Below, piece by piece: positions 52,287 to 60,435 of a stretch of DNA of 64,000 nt. Origin of the DNA: Dongia_A sp039808885 (lineage in GTDB: Bacteria; Pseudomonadota; Alphaproteobacteria; Dongiales; Dongiaceae); contig JBDHTX010000009.1 in assembly GCA_039808885.1 (NCBI GenBank), positions 62,001 to 126,000 on the forward strand. The letters run 5' to 3'. Both the position numbers and the translations under genes were made by a program. The notes under the pieces were generated by a model. It made no database searches and had not been told where the DNA came from. It saw only the letters and a list, made by a program, of their open reading frames with translations. The stretch's first letter is position 1, and each line of letters begins with the position of its first letter.

Positions 52287-52921
52287 TCGTCGCGTTCCTC
52301 AACCAGAAGGGCGGCGTCGGCAAGACGACCCTGGCGCTGCATCTCGCGGGACAATGGGCGCGGCAGGGAAGGCGCGTCACCCTTATCGACGCCGATCCGC
52401 AGGGCTCGGCACTGGATTGGTCGCAGCAGCGGGCGCGCGAAGGCCTTCCACGCCTGTTCGGTGTCGTCGGCCTCGCCCGTGACACCCTGCACCGCGAGGC
52501 GCCAGAGCTGGCGCGCGATGCCGATCACATCGTCATCGACGGACCGCCCCGTGTCGCCTCGCTGATGCGCTCGGCGCTGCTCGCCGCCGACCTGGTGCTG
52601 ATCCCCGTGCAACCGTCGCCCTTCGATGGCTGGGCTTCGGCCGAGATGCTCTCGCTCCTCCAGGAAGCGCGCATCTATCGCCCGCAGCTTGCCGCCCGCT
52701 TCGTTCTGAACCGCTGCGGCGCGCGCACCGTCATCGCCCGCGAGACGGCCGAGACGCTCGCCGATCATGATCCGCCGGTGCTGGCGGCGCGAATCGGTCA
52801 GCGCGTCGCTTTCGCCGATACCGCGCAATCCGGGCGGCTCGTCTTCGAGATCGACGAGGACAATCCGGCTACGCGCGAGATCGCGGCCATCGGCGCCGAG
52901 GTGGGGAGGCTCGCGCCATGA
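52283..52921 (+). CDS. parA: ParA-family partition ATPase
   Basis: 212 residues with the deviant Walker A motif KGGVGKTT (9-16), the LIDADPQGSALDW switch region and VIDGPPR. This is the small ParA type (type Ib) without an N-terminal HTH, which pairs with a small ribbon-helix-helix centromere-binding protein. That partner is the next gene, overlapping by 4 nt. It ensures inheritance of the excised, replicating ICE. Confidence 0.93.
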   Translation: MIVAFLNQKGGVGKTTLALHLAGQWARQGRRVTLIDADPQGSALDWSQQRAREGLPRLFGVVGLARDTLHREAPELARDADHIVIDGPPRVASLMRSALLAADLVLIPVQPSPFDGWASAEMLSLLQEARIYRPQLAARFVLNRCGARTVIARETAETLADHDPPVLAARIGQRVAFADTAQSGRLVFEIDEDNPATREIAAIGAEVGRLAP

Positions 52922-53172
52922 GCGGGCGCGCTCCGAAACGTGGTTTCGCTTCGCGCCCCGCCGATCCCGAACGCTGGATCAAGGCGTCGGATGCACCGTC
53001 GCCGCGCGACGCGGATGCCGCCGCCTTCACCGCCCGGCTGACGATCGACGTCACGCCCGAACTGCGCGGCCGGATCAAGATCGCGGCGTTCCGGCGCGGA
53101 CAAACCGTCGCCGACATGCTCCGCGACCTGCTCGTTCGCGAATTCCCGCCAGACCAAGGAGACAAAGAATGA
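52918..53172 (+). CDS. ParG-like ribbon-helix-helix partition protein
   Basis: 84 residues: a basic, disordered N-terminus (APKRGFASRPADPERWIK) and a ribbon-helix-helix fold (FTARLTIDVTPELRGRIKIA, AFRRGQTVADMLRDLLVREF). ParG-type proteins bind the centromere and stimulate the ParA ATPase with a flexible Arg-containing tail. It overlaps parA and the DUF2840 gene by ATGA. Confidence 0.82.
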   Translation: MSGRAPKRGFASRPADPERWIKASDAPSPRDADAAAFTARLTIDVTPELRGRIKIAAFRRGQTVADMLRDLLVREFPPDQGDKE

Positions 53173-53687
53173 CCGGCAGCGCGGACCCCCGCATGCGCGG
53201 CGGCCACTCGTCGGCCAGCCCCGCACCATTCACGACGCTCGTCGAGCTGATCTGGCAGGAGAAGAGGATCGAACACTGGATCCGATTCGGCCGCGAGACC
53301 TACGAGCAGATCCTCGACCGCCGGCGCCGTGTCGTCGGTTTTGCTCCGAACAGCCTCTTTGCCTTCGTCCGCTGGGCGTCCAACGACTACGGCACGATCA
53401 TCTCGCGCATCGACATCGTGCGCGCCATCGACCGCGGCGAGCCCTATCAGACACTGCCTTTCGTGCGACCCGGCGGCGACATCCTCCTGAAGATCGAGGG
53501 ATGGCCCAAGGTCGAGCGCGTGCTCCGGATTATCGATGCCATCGAGGCGCTCGGCATCGATCCGGCCGATGTTTCGCCGGACCACTGGCGGCACGTCCAC
53601 AACCGCTTGGCCGCCGGTCATGAGCCGCGCGCCTACACCGCCCAGCACCATGGGGCCTTCCTCCTGCGCCGGAGGACCGCGCCATGA
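53169..53687 (+). CDS. DUF2840 family protein
   Basis: 172 residues from ATG 53169. Core: TTLVELIWQEKRIEHWIRFG, then RRVVGFAPNSLFAFVRWASN, DYGTIISRIDIVRAIDRGEP and LKIEGWPKVERVLRIIDAIE. DUF2840 genes lie between parA and traF in Tn4371-like ICEs, as here. Function unknown; a link to transfer is inferred from position. Overlaps both neighbours. Confidence 0.88.
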   Translation: MTGSADPRMRGGHSSASPAPFTTLVELIWQEKRIEHWIRFGRETYEQILDRRRRVVGFAPNSLFAFVRWASNDYGTIISRIDIVRAIDRGEPYQTLPFVRPGGDILLKIEGWPKVERVLRIIDAIEALGIDPADVSPDHWRHVHNRLAAGHEPRAYTAQHHGAFLLRRRTAP

Positions 53688-54229
53688 GCCGCTTCGGATA
53701 TGTGCTGCTCACCTGTCTTATGACCATGGGCGTCGCCGCTTCGGCGCTCATCGAAACGCCGAAGAAGCTGATCTGGAACGCCTCGGCGAGTGCACCGATC
53801 GGGCTCTATTCGATCGAACCGGATGACCGGCTCGAGGTGACGGACCTGGTCGCCGTCGATGCGCCCGAGCCGCTGGCGCGCTTCCTCGCCAAGCGCGGTT
53901 ACCTGCCCCCCGGTGTGCCGCTGATGAAGCGTATCGCCGGTCTGCCGGGACAACGGGTCTGCCGCTCGGGGCTCGCCATCACGGTCGACCGGATCGCAAT
54001 GGGCAATGCGCTGGAGCGCGACCGGTGCGGCCGCGACCTGCCCGTCTGGCAGGGCTGCCGGCGCATCGCCGTCGGCGAGGTGTTCCTCATGAACTGGGAG
54101 ATCCAGGACAGCCTCGACGGCCGCTATTTCGGCCCGCTTCCGATGAGCTCGATCATCGGCCGTGCGGTCCCGCTCTGGACCGATGAGGACGGCTCCGGCC
54201 GCTACGAGTGGCGCGCGCCAACCCGATGA
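53684..54229 (+). CDS. traF: TraF, S26-family conjugation peptidase
   Basis: 181 residues. One N-terminal membrane segment (about 5-24), then the catalytic serine in SASAPIGLYS (Ser36) and lysine in PLMKRIAGLPG (Lys82), the Ser/Lys dyad of S26 peptidases. In RP4-type systems TraF cyclises the pilin subunit TrbC after removing its C-terminus. The domain end LDGRYFGPLPMSSIIGRAVP is typical. It implies a TrbC-type pilin beyond the right edge. Confidence 0.92.
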   Translation: MSRFGYVLLTCLMTMGVAASALIETPKKLIWNASASAPIGLYSIEPDDRLEVTDLVAVDAPEPLARFLAKRGYLPPGVPLMKRIAGLPGQRVCRSGLAITVDRIAMGNALERDRCGRDLPVWQGCRRIAVGEVFLMNWEIQDSLDGRYFGPLPMSSIIGRAVPLWTDEDGSGRYEWRAPTR

Positions 54230-54296
54230 CTGACCCCTGATCGGCGTGCCGTTCGCGCCGAACCTGTTCACCCACCCCCGACGAAAGGAAACCACA

Positions 54297-54644
54297 ATGT
54301 CGCAGATCGGTCGATTCACCCGCACCAAATCCGGCTATTCCGGGCGCATCCATACGCTCACGCTTGATGTCGAATTGGTGCTCGTTCCCGCCGAGCATTC
54401 CGACGCCGAGAACACGCCCGACTATCGCATCCATCTCGGCGATGCCGACGCACCGGAGGTCGGTCTGGAAGTTGGCGCCGCCTGGAAACGCACCGGCGAG
54501 AAGGCGGGCGACTATGTCTCGCTGCTCATCGACGATCCCGCCTTCCTGCAGCCGATCCGCGCCAACCTGTTCCAGTCCGGTGACGACAAGTCGGCCTGGT
54601 TGCTGCACTGGAACCGGCCGCCCAGACGCGGCGAGCGGGAGTGA
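54297..54644 (+). CDS. DUF736 family protein (copy 2)
   Basis: 115 residues starting after AAAGGAAA. MSQIGRFTRTKSGYSGRIHT, then LHLGD-like middle, GLEVGAAWKRTGEKAGDYVS, LLIDDPAFLQPIRANLFQSG. It clearly belongs with the 48.7-kb copy but is divergent and lies inside the transfer operon. Two DUF736 paralogues per element are common in alphaproteobacterial ICEs. Role unknown. Confidence 0.85.
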   Translation: MSQIGRFTRTKSGYSGRIHTLTLDVELVLVPAEHSDAENTPDYRIHLGDADAPEVGLEVGAAWKRTGEKAGDYVSLLIDDPAFLQPIRANLFQSGDDKSAWLLHWNRPPRRGERE

Positions 54645-54648
54645 GGTC

Positions 54649-55410
54649 ATGCCGATCTTCCGCAGTCACGATGTCGCCGGGCGGCTTCGCGCCGCCCGGT
54701 GCATCACCTTCCTTCTCCTTTCCGGCCTCGCATTCGCCGTCGTGCCGCCGGCCGCCACGCTGGCGCAGATCGCGCCGCTGGAACGGCCGGCATCGGCCGA
54801 CCCTCACGCCGCTCATGTCGCCGAAGCCTCGCAGCGCTTCGGCGTTCCGGCCGCATGGATTTGGGCGGTGATGCGCGCGGAGAGCGCGGGCGACGTGCGC
54901 GCAATCTCGTCCGCCGGCGCCATGGGCCTGATGCAGATCATGCCCGATACCTGGGCGGACTTGCGCGTCCGCCATCGGTTCGGCAGCGATCCTTACGACC
55001 CGCGCGACAACATCCTGGCGGGCGCGGCTTACTTACGCGAAATGCACGACCGCTACGGCTCGCCCGGCTTCCTCGCCGCCTACAATGCCGGCCCCGGCCG
55101 CTACGAGGAATATCTGGCGGGAGCGCGTTCCTTGCCGGCCGAAACCCGCGCCTATGTCGCCGCGCTCGCGCCTCTTATCGGCGGCGGGGATATCGCCGGT
55201 CCCGTCACCGTTGCCACCGCCGAGCCATTGTCCTGGACCCGTGCGCCGCTCTTCGTTGCCCGCGCGGATGCCACGCCGGCTGCCGGTTCTGTGCAGTCTG
55301 ACGATCGTTCCCTTGACGCTTCGGATGCGCTTGGCGTGCGCAATGCTTCGGCCATCGCGCCGCAATCGAGCGGCCTGTTCGTCGCCCGGTCAAGCGCGGG
55401 AGAACCGTGA
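54649..55410 (+). CDS. lytic transglycosylase of the transfer apparatus
   Basis: 253 residues. Signal peptide at about 14-40 (ITFLLLSGLAFAVVPPAATL), so periplasmic. SLT domain with catalytic Glu78 in WAVMRAESAGD, then AMGLMQIMPDTW, NILAGAAYLREMHDRYGSPG and FLAAYNAGPGRYEEYL. It cuts peptidoglycan to let the mating channel pass (VirB1-like role). The C-terminal ~90 residues are disordered. It starts 4 nt after the DUF736 stop. Confidence 0.92.
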   Translation: MPIFRSHDVAGRLRAARCITFLLLSGLAFAVVPPAATLAQIAPLERPASADPHAAHVAEASQRFGVPAAWIWAVMRAESAGDVRAISSAGAMGLMQIMPDTWADLRVRHRFGSDPYDPRDNILAGAAYLREMHDRYGSPGFLAAYNAGPGRYEEYLAGARSLPAETRAYVAALAPLIGGGDIAGPVTVATAEPLSWTRAPLFVARADATPAAGSVQSDDRSLDASDALGVRNASAIAPQSSGLFVARSSAGEP

Positions 55411-55565
55411 TGACGGCGCTCTCCCGCAATCGCAGTCTGGCGTGGCGCGGCGCATCATGGAGGGTGCGGGGGTGGGAGGCAGGCAACACGACCGGACGAT
55501 GGCGGGATAAAAGGCCGCGAGGTGCGGCTTGGTCCGGTCGTGGTTTTTCAAGGGCTTGCGCAGCG

Positions 55566-55604
55566 AATATGCGAGGTGCGCCGGATCGGCGAACCTCGCG
55601 TATT
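55566..55604 (+). other. candidate oriT: 18-bp inverted repeat upstream of the relaxase
   Basis: AATATGCGAGGTGCGCCG (55566-55583), 3-nt spacer, then CGGCGAACCTCGCGTATT (55587-55604): arms match at 16 of 18 positions. It sits 54 bp before the relaxase start, where MOBP elements carry oriT. On the reverse strand nearby (about 55,617-55,625) is AATCCCTG, similar to the ATCCTG nic core of MOBP relaxases. The nick site is inference. Confidence 0.6.
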
Positions 55605-55657
55605 CGGCGTTTTCACAGGGATTTCCGTGCGTTGATGCGATGTGCGGTGCTCCGGCC

Positions 55658-57397
55658 ATGAGCGGCGAGGACGATTTCCGCATCCGCCCTGGTCGCATCC
55701 GCTCCTCCGGCTCCCAGCGGGCGAGGCCCTTCATCGCCCAGGCGCTCGCCGCCGCCCAGAAGGCCGGCGGCCGCGTCTCGCGCTCGGGCAGGATCACATC
55801 CGGCAACCGCTCGCGCTTCGGGCGCGGCGTGCGCGCCAGCGTGCAGGCAAATCGTCTGCTGACCGGTCGCTCGCGCGGCGCGGTCATCAAGACCCGCGTC
55901 GTGCGCCACACGGCACGGTCCGCGCCGCTCGCCGCGCATCTCGGCTACCTCCGGCGCGAGGGCGTCACCCGGGACGGGGAGAAGGCCCGGCTGTTCGGTC
56001 CCGAGACCGACGACGCCGATCCCAGGGCCTTCGCCGAGCGCTGTGAGGACGACCGCCATCACTTCCGCTTCATCGTCTCGCCCGAAGACGCGGTGGAGAT
56101 GTCCAATCTCAAGGCCTTCACCCGTGAGCTGATGGGCCAGATGGAGAAGGACCTCGGCACGAAGCTCGACTGGGTCGGCGTCGTTCACTGGAACACCGAG
56201 CATCCACATATCCATGTCATCGTGCGCGGCCGCGCTGATGATGGCCAGGACCTCGTCATCTCCCGCGACTACATCAAGGAGGGGATGCGCGCCCGCGCCC
56301 AGGATCTGATCACTCAGGAACTCGGACCGCGCACCGATCACGAAATCCGCCGGACGCTCGAACGCCAGATCGATACCGAGCGCTGGACACAGCTCGATCG
56401 CCAGCTCGCCCGCGACGGCTATCGCACCGGCGTCATCGACCTGGCGCCGCACCCCGATCGGCAACCCGACGAATTCCATGCGCTGAAGGTCGGCCGCCTG
56501 CGCAAGCTGGAATCTCTCGGGCTCGCCGACCAGATCGGTTCGAGCCAATGGGTGCTGTCCGAGAACGCTGAAGCTACGCTTCGCGAACTCGGCGAGCGCG
56601 GCGACATCATCAAGCGCATTCACCGCGGCCTGATGGAGCGGGGCATCGAGCGCAGTGCGTCGGCTTATGTGCTCGCCGGCGAGAGCCTCGACGATCCGGT
56701 CGTCGGCCGGCTGGTCGATCGCGGCCTCGAAGACGAATTGAAAGGCACCGCCTATGCCGTGGTCGACGGCGTCGATGGACGGACCCACCATATCAAACTC
56801 CCTGACCTCGACGCTGCCGGCGACAGTGTGCCGGGCTCGATCGTCGAACTGCGGAAGTTCGACGACGCGCAGGGGCGGCGGCGGGTGGCGCTCGCCGTGC
56901 GTTCCGATCTTTCCGTCGAACATCAGGTGACGGCGACCGGCGCCACCTGGCTTGACCGCCAGGCCATCGCCAGCGAGCCCGTCGCGCTCGGCGGAGGTGG
57001 ATTCGGCGCCGAGGTCCGCGAGGCGATGAACGCCCGGGCGGAGCATCTGATCGAACAGCGTCTCGCCGAGCGGCGGGGCCGCAGCGTGATCTTCGCCCGT
57101 AACCTGATCGATACGCTGCGCCGCCGTGAGGTGGACGCGCTTGGTGAGAAGCTCGCTGTCGAGACCGGCCAGCCTTTCGGCCGATCGGGCACCGGCGAAT
57201 ATGTCGCCGGGACCTACCGGCAACGCTTCGCGCTTGCTTCCGGCCGGTTCGCCATGATCGACGACGGTCTCGGGTTTCAGCTCGTGCCCTGGTCGCCATC
57301 GCTGGAAAAGCAACTCGGCCGCCACGTCTCCGGCGTCGCGCGCAGCGACGGCGGTATCGACTGGAGCTTCGGCCGGAAGCGAGGACTTGGCCTTTAG
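55658..57397 (+). CDS. MOBP-type relaxase with DUF3363
   Basis: 579 residues from ATG 55658. Relaxase domain: candidate catalytic Tyr97 in AAHLGYLRREGV; metal-binding histidines in TEHPHIHVIVRG (182, 184, 186) with His177 ahead. DUF3363 follows (YVLAGESLDDPVVGRLVDRG, DELKGTAYAVVDGVDG). It nicks oriT and pilots the strand to the coupling protein. The N-terminus (about 1-75) is very basic. Upstream frames reach 55529 but would cover the oriT candidate. Its normal partner traG is displaced 3.7 kb downstream by inserted cargo. Confidence 0.9.
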   Translation: MSGEDDFRIRPGRIRSSGSQRARPFIAQALAAAQKAGGRVSRSGRITSGNRSRFGRGVRASVQANRLLTGRSRGAVIKTRVVRHTARSAPLAAHLGYLRREGVTRDGEKARLFGPETDDADPRAFAERCEDDRHHFRFIVSPEDAVEMSNLKAFTRELMGQMEKDLGTKLDWVGVVHWNTEHPHIHVIVRGRADDGQDLVISRDYIKEGMRARAQDLITQELGPRTDHEIRRTLERQIDTERWTQLDRQLARDGYRTGVIDLAPHPDRQPDEFHALKVGRLRKLESLGLADQIGSSQWVLSENAEATLRELGERGDIIKRIHRGLMERGIERSASAYVLAGESLDDPVVGRLVDRGLEDELKGTAYAVVDGVDGRTHHIKLPDLDAAGDSVPGSIVELRKFDDAQGRRRVALAVRSDLSVEHQVTATGATWLDRQAIASEPVALGGGGFGAEVREAMNARAEHLIEQRLAERRGRSVIFARNLIDTLRRREVDALGEKLAVETGQPFGRSGTGEYVAGTYRQRFALASGRFAMIDDGLGFQLVPWSPSLEKQLGRHVSGVARSDGGIDWSFGRKRGLGL

Positions 57398-57488
57398 CCG
57401 CAGTGAAATGGAGCCGCTCCAAACACGAGTGCGCCAGGAACTGTTCGGGTTTCGCCGTGCGAACTTGACCCTGATTCGTCTCTGGAAT

Positions 57489-57511
57489 ACGCTGATTAGC
57501 GAATGAGCGTA
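57489..57511 (+). promoter_or_regulatory. operator-like site upstream of the Xre gene
   Basis: ACGCTGATTAGC (57489-57500) followed by GAATGAGCG; the outer bases ATACGCT and AGCGTAT also form an inverted repeat (57488-57512). The nearly identical ACGCTAATTAGC stands before the DUF2188 gene at 58641. Both probably bind the Xre protein encoded at 57527. Confidence 0.65.
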
Positions 57512-57526
57512 TCGTGAAGGAAAAAC

Positions 57527-57853
57527 ATGAGTGACAAGATGGACACCTTCGGGCGCGCCATAAGCCAGGCGCGAAAGGCGCGCGGCTGGAGCCAGAAAGA
57601 GCTTGCCCAAAAAATTCTCCGGGAGGACGAGGAAGCCATCTCCCCGCAGTATCTCAACGACATCGAGCACGACCGGCGCAGCCCTTCATCTGATTGGATG
57701 GTCCAGCAATTCGCCGACGTGCTCGGTATCGAGGCGGACTGGCTCTATTACCTCGCCGGCAAGTTTCCGGCTGATCTGCGGGAACGGAAGCTCTCGCAAC
57801 AGGAAGTCGCCAAAGCGATGGTCGCCTTTCGCGGCAAACCGAACAACAAGTGA
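57527..57853 (+). CDS. Xre-family repressor paired with ImmA-like protease
   Basis: 108 residues: FGRAISQARKARGWSQKELA, QKILREDEEAISPQYLNDIE, HDRRSPSSDWMVQQFADVLG, then a short dimerisation tail. Strong ribosome binding site AAGGA. The next gene is an ImmA/IrrE metalloprotease 11 nt downstream. In ICEBs1 and temperate phages this pair acts as repressor and anti-repressor protease. The likely targets are its own promoter and the 58.64-kb site. Confidence 0.9.
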   Translation: MSDKMDTFGRAISQARKARGWSQKELAQKILREDEEAISPQYLNDIEHDRRSPSSDWMVQQFADVLGIEADWLYYLAGKFPADLRERKLSQQEVAKAMVAFRGKPNNK

Positions 57854-57864
57854 GGCGGTAGCGG

Positions 57865-58590
57865 ATGGTGAGGTACGTTCGTGATACGACAGGGCGTTTC
57901 TCCCAGCGTCCGCACTACAAGCCCGAAGAACTCGACCGTGAATGCGAGAACATCATCACGGGCTTCCTGAAGGGCAAATACGGGAAGGCCGAGTTCCCGG
58001 TCACGACCGACGATCTCACGCTCCTGATCGAACGTGACACGGACGATTTCGACCCCTATGCCGACTTGTCCGCATACGGCAATGATGTGGAGGGCGTGAC
58101 GGAGTTCCAGCCCGGCCGGAAGCCGATCGTCCGCATTGCCGAGAACCTCTCCAACGACGAACGGCGCGAGAATCGGCTCCGCACGACCCTGACTCACGAA
58201 TACGGGCATGTGCATTTTCATGCCTATCTCTGGGAAGTGGAGCCGCCCGGCACCGATCTGCTCCGGCGGAATCCGAACGCCAACAAACAGATTTGCAAGC
58301 GCGACACGATGCTGGAAGCCGTCCAGACTGATTGGATGGAATGGCAGGCGGGCCATGCCTGCGGCGCGCTCTTGATGCCGGTGTCCTATCTGCGCCGGGT
58401 CGTAGGCGCATATCAAGAAGCCAACGGGCTGTTCGGCGTCATCGGCACCGGCAGCGAACACGGCCAGGCTCTGATCTCGCGGGTCCAGGAAGCGTTTCAG
58501 GTGTCAGCGGACGCCGCGCGCGTGCGGCTCCTGCGGCTGAACATCCTGGGCGCGGCCTCCGCCGGTCCCTCCCTCTTCGACCACCTGTAA
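57865..58590 (+). CDS. ImmA/IrrE-family metallopeptidase
   Basis: 241 residues with HEYGH (111-115) in RLRTTLTHEYGHVHFHAYLW and a later acidic region (EAVQTDWMEWQAGHACGALL) giving the third ligand. The C-terminus is helical (ALISRVQEAFQVSADAARVR). ImmA/IrrE proteases cleave partner Xre repressors after DNA damage or cell-cell signals. Adjacency to the Xre gene makes that role likely here. Confidence 0.9.
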   Translation: MVRYVRDTTGRFSQRPHYKPEELDRECENIITGFLKGKYGKAEFPVTTDDLTLLIERDTDDFDPYADLSAYGNDVEGVTEFQPGRKPIVRIAENLSNDERRENRLRTTLTHEYGHVHFHAYLWEVEPPGTDLLRRNPNANKQICKRDTMLEAVQTDWMEWQAGHACGALLMPVSYLRRVVGAYQEANGLFGVIGTGSEHGQALISRVQEAFQVSADAARVRLLRLNILGAASAGPSLFDHL

Positions 58591-58640
58591 GTAGCGCCAG
58601 CAGCCGAAGACTCGGTCGCCCTTGTGCTCGGTTTCAAAAC

Positions 58641-58662
58641 ACGCTAATTAGCAGATATGCGG
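58641..58662 (+). promoter_or_regulatory. operator-like site upstream of the DUF2188-ubiquitin-like operon
   Basis: ACGCTAATTAGC (a 10-bp perfect palindrome GCTAATTAGC inside) followed by AGATATGCGG, matching the 57489 site at most positions. It lies 54 bp before the DUF2188 start. Confidence 0.65.
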
Positions 58663-58705
58663 AACAGCGGTTCCGCGAGGCAACGGGCCAAAGGAGACCG
58701 GAACA

Positions 58706-58939
58706 ATGAGCAAAGGGCCGAAGACCCATCATGTCGTCCCGAACCCGCACGGGGGATGGGACGTGAAACGCGGCGGCGCTGGACGCGCCAGCAGCCACCA
58801 CGAAACCAAGCGCGAAGCCATCGAGAGCGGCCGATCCGTCAGCCGCAATCAGGGCACCGAGCTGCGCATCCACAATCAGGACGGCCGCATCGCCAGCAGC
58901 GACAGCCACGGCGGCGACCCGTTCCCGCCCAAGGGCTGA
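58706..58939 (+). CDS. DUF2188 protein
   Basis: 77 residues, ATG after AAAGGAG. Full-length DUF2188 domain: HHVVPNPHGGWDVKRGGAGR, HHETKREAIESGRSVSRNQG and LRIHNQDGRIASSDSHGGDP. DUF2188 is a small beta-rich domain of unknown function. It is the first gene of the cluster with the ubiquitin-like and E1-like proteins, 22 nt upstream of the former. Confidence 0.88.
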   Translation: MSKGPKTHHVVPNPHGGWDVKRGGAGRASSHHETKREAIESGRSVSRNQGTELRIHNQDGRIASSDSHGGDPFPPKG

Positions 58940-58961
58940 TCCGGACGAAAGGACGAAGAAG

Positions 58962-59279
58962 ATGACCGACAACCACAGACCCGACCGCAACCGCGACGAC
59001 CACCATCACGGCGGTCACGACGCTCCCGACAACCACCATGAGAAGGACATCACCATCGTCGTAAACGGCCGCGAGAAGACCGTGACCGGCAAGGAACTCT
59101 CCTTCGCGCAGCTCGTCGCGCTCGCCTTCGACACGCCGCCGACGGGCGAGAACATCGTCTTCACCATCACCTACCGGCGCGGCCAAGGCGAGAAGCCCGA
59201 AGGATCGCTGGTCGAGGGCGAGACGGTGAAAATCAAGAAGGGCATGATCTTCAATGTCACAGCCACTGATAAGTCGTAG
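58962..59279 (+). CDS. ubiquitin-like protein of the multiubiquitin family
   Basis: 105 residues. A His/Asp-rich disordered start (DHHHGGHDAPDNHHEKD) precedes one beta-grasp domain: ITIVVNGREKTVTGKELSFA, QLVALAFDTPPTGENIVFTI, TYRRGQGEKPEGSLVEGETV, KIKKGMIFNVTATDKS. It matches the multiubiquitin family, whose members carry one or several such domains. The chain ends in DKS with no Gly-Gly, so classical isopeptide conjugation through a di-glycine tail would need another mechanism. It overlaps the E1-like gene by 26 nt. Confidence 0.87.
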   Translation: MTDNHRPDRNRDDHHHGGHDAPDNHHEKDITIVVNGREKTVTGKELSFAQLVALAFDTPPTGENIVFTITYRRGQGEKPEGSLVEGETVKIKKGMIFNVTATDKS

Positions 59280-60435
59280 CCCGGACCTCGCCAGGCTGAA
59301 GGAGGACGGATACGAGGTGGAGGTCAGAGCCAACCACCTCGTTCTCCGCAATGTGCCCTACGTCAACAGCAAGCGCGAGGTGAAACGCGGACTGCTGGTC
59401 TCGACGCTCAATCTCGCCGGGCAGGTCACGACGAAGCCCGACACCCACGTCGCCCTGTTTGCGGGCGAGCATCCCTGCGACCGGCATGGACGCCCTCTGA
59501 TGAAGATCGTCAACGGCAGCAGCCGTCAGAATCTCGGCGACGGCCTCGTGGTGGACCACTCCTTTTCGAGCAAGCCGGCCAGTGGGTATCAGGACTATCA
59601 CCACAAGATGACCACCTACGCCGATATGTTGTCGAGCCACGCGGCAGCGATCGATCCGACAGCCACGGCGAAGACATTTCGGGTAGTCGAAGCCGAGGAC
59701 CCCGATTCCGTATTCGAATATCTGGATACCGCCTCAAGCCGCGCGGGCATATACGCCGTGTCACAGAAGCTGGCCCTGCCCAAGGTGGCGATCATCGGCC
59801 TTGGCGGCACCGGTTCCTACGTTTTCGACCTGGTAGCGAAAACGCCGGTTCATGAGATCCATCTTTTCGACGGCGACCACCACCTCCAGCACAATGCGTT
59901 CCGCTCGCCCGGAGCCGCGACGCTTGCCGAACTGCGGGCCGCGCCGAAAAAGGTCCATTACTTCCGCGACCGCTATGCGCCGATGCGCCGGAACATCGTA
60001 GCGCACGATTTCCACATCGACGCCTCAAATGCGGACTGCCTCGACGGGATGGCATTCGTATTCCTTTGCGTCGATCGCGGCGATGCGAAGCGGCCGATCA
60101 TTGAGAAGCTGGAGGCCCTGGGCATCCCCTTCGTCGATGTCGGCATGGGCATCGACCTCGTGGACGACAAGCTACAGGGCATCGTCAGGGTAACGACCAG
60201 CACCGAACGCATGAGGGCACATGTCCGCGACAAGAAGCGCATCGGCCTTTCCGCCGGCGCAGCCGATGACCTGTACGCCAAGAATATTCAAATTGCCGAC
60301 CTGAACGCCCTGAATGCGGCGCTGGCAGTCATCAAGTGGAAGAAGCTGTTCGGCTTTTACCTCGATTTGGATGACGAGCACCACTGCACCTACACGCTCG
60401 ACGGCAATATGCTCCTGAACGAGGACAAGCCATGA
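59254..60435 (+). CDS. E1/ThiF-like adenylyltransferase with a conserved N-terminal extension
   Basis: 393 residues. The C-terminal half is an E1-type Rossmann domain: VAIIGLGGTGSYVFDLVAKT for ATP, then HLFDGDHHLQHNAFRSPGA carrying the conserved Asp, Asn and Arg, and FLCVDRGDAKRPIIEKLEAL, IPFVDVGMGIDLVDDKLQGI. E1 proteins adenylate the C-terminus of ubiquitin-like proteins. Residues ~1-165 are a separate conserved region (I believe DUF6791: VRANHLVLRNVPYVNSKREV, FSSKPASGYQDYHHKMTTYA) that might replace E2 or bind substrate. It overlaps both neighbours, so stoichiometric production is likely. Confidence 0.9.
   Translation: MSQPLISRSPDLARLKEDGYEVEVRANHLVLRNVPYVNSKREVKRGLLVSTLNLAGQVTTKPDTHVALFAGEHPCDRHGRPLMKIVNGSSRQNLGDGLVVDHSFSSKPASGYQDYHHKMTTYADMLSSHAAAIDPTATAKTFRVVEAEDPDSVFEYLDTASSRAGIYAVSQKLALPKVAIIGLGGTGSYVFDLVAKTPVHEIHLFDGDHHLQHNAFRSPGAATLAELRAAPKKVHYFRDRYAPMRRNIVAHDFHIDASNADCLDGMAFVFLCVDRGDAKRPIIEKLEALGIPFVDVGMGIDLVDDKLQGIVRVTTSTERMRAHVRDKKRIGLSAGAADDLYAKNIQIADLNALNAALAVIKWKKLFGFYLDLDDEHHCTYTLDGNMLLNEDKP

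Noticed and set aside
55407..55661. 84-codon frame between the transglycosylase and relaxase
   Set aside because: Very Arg/Trp-rich, covers the inverted repeat that fits oriT, and has no family resemblance.
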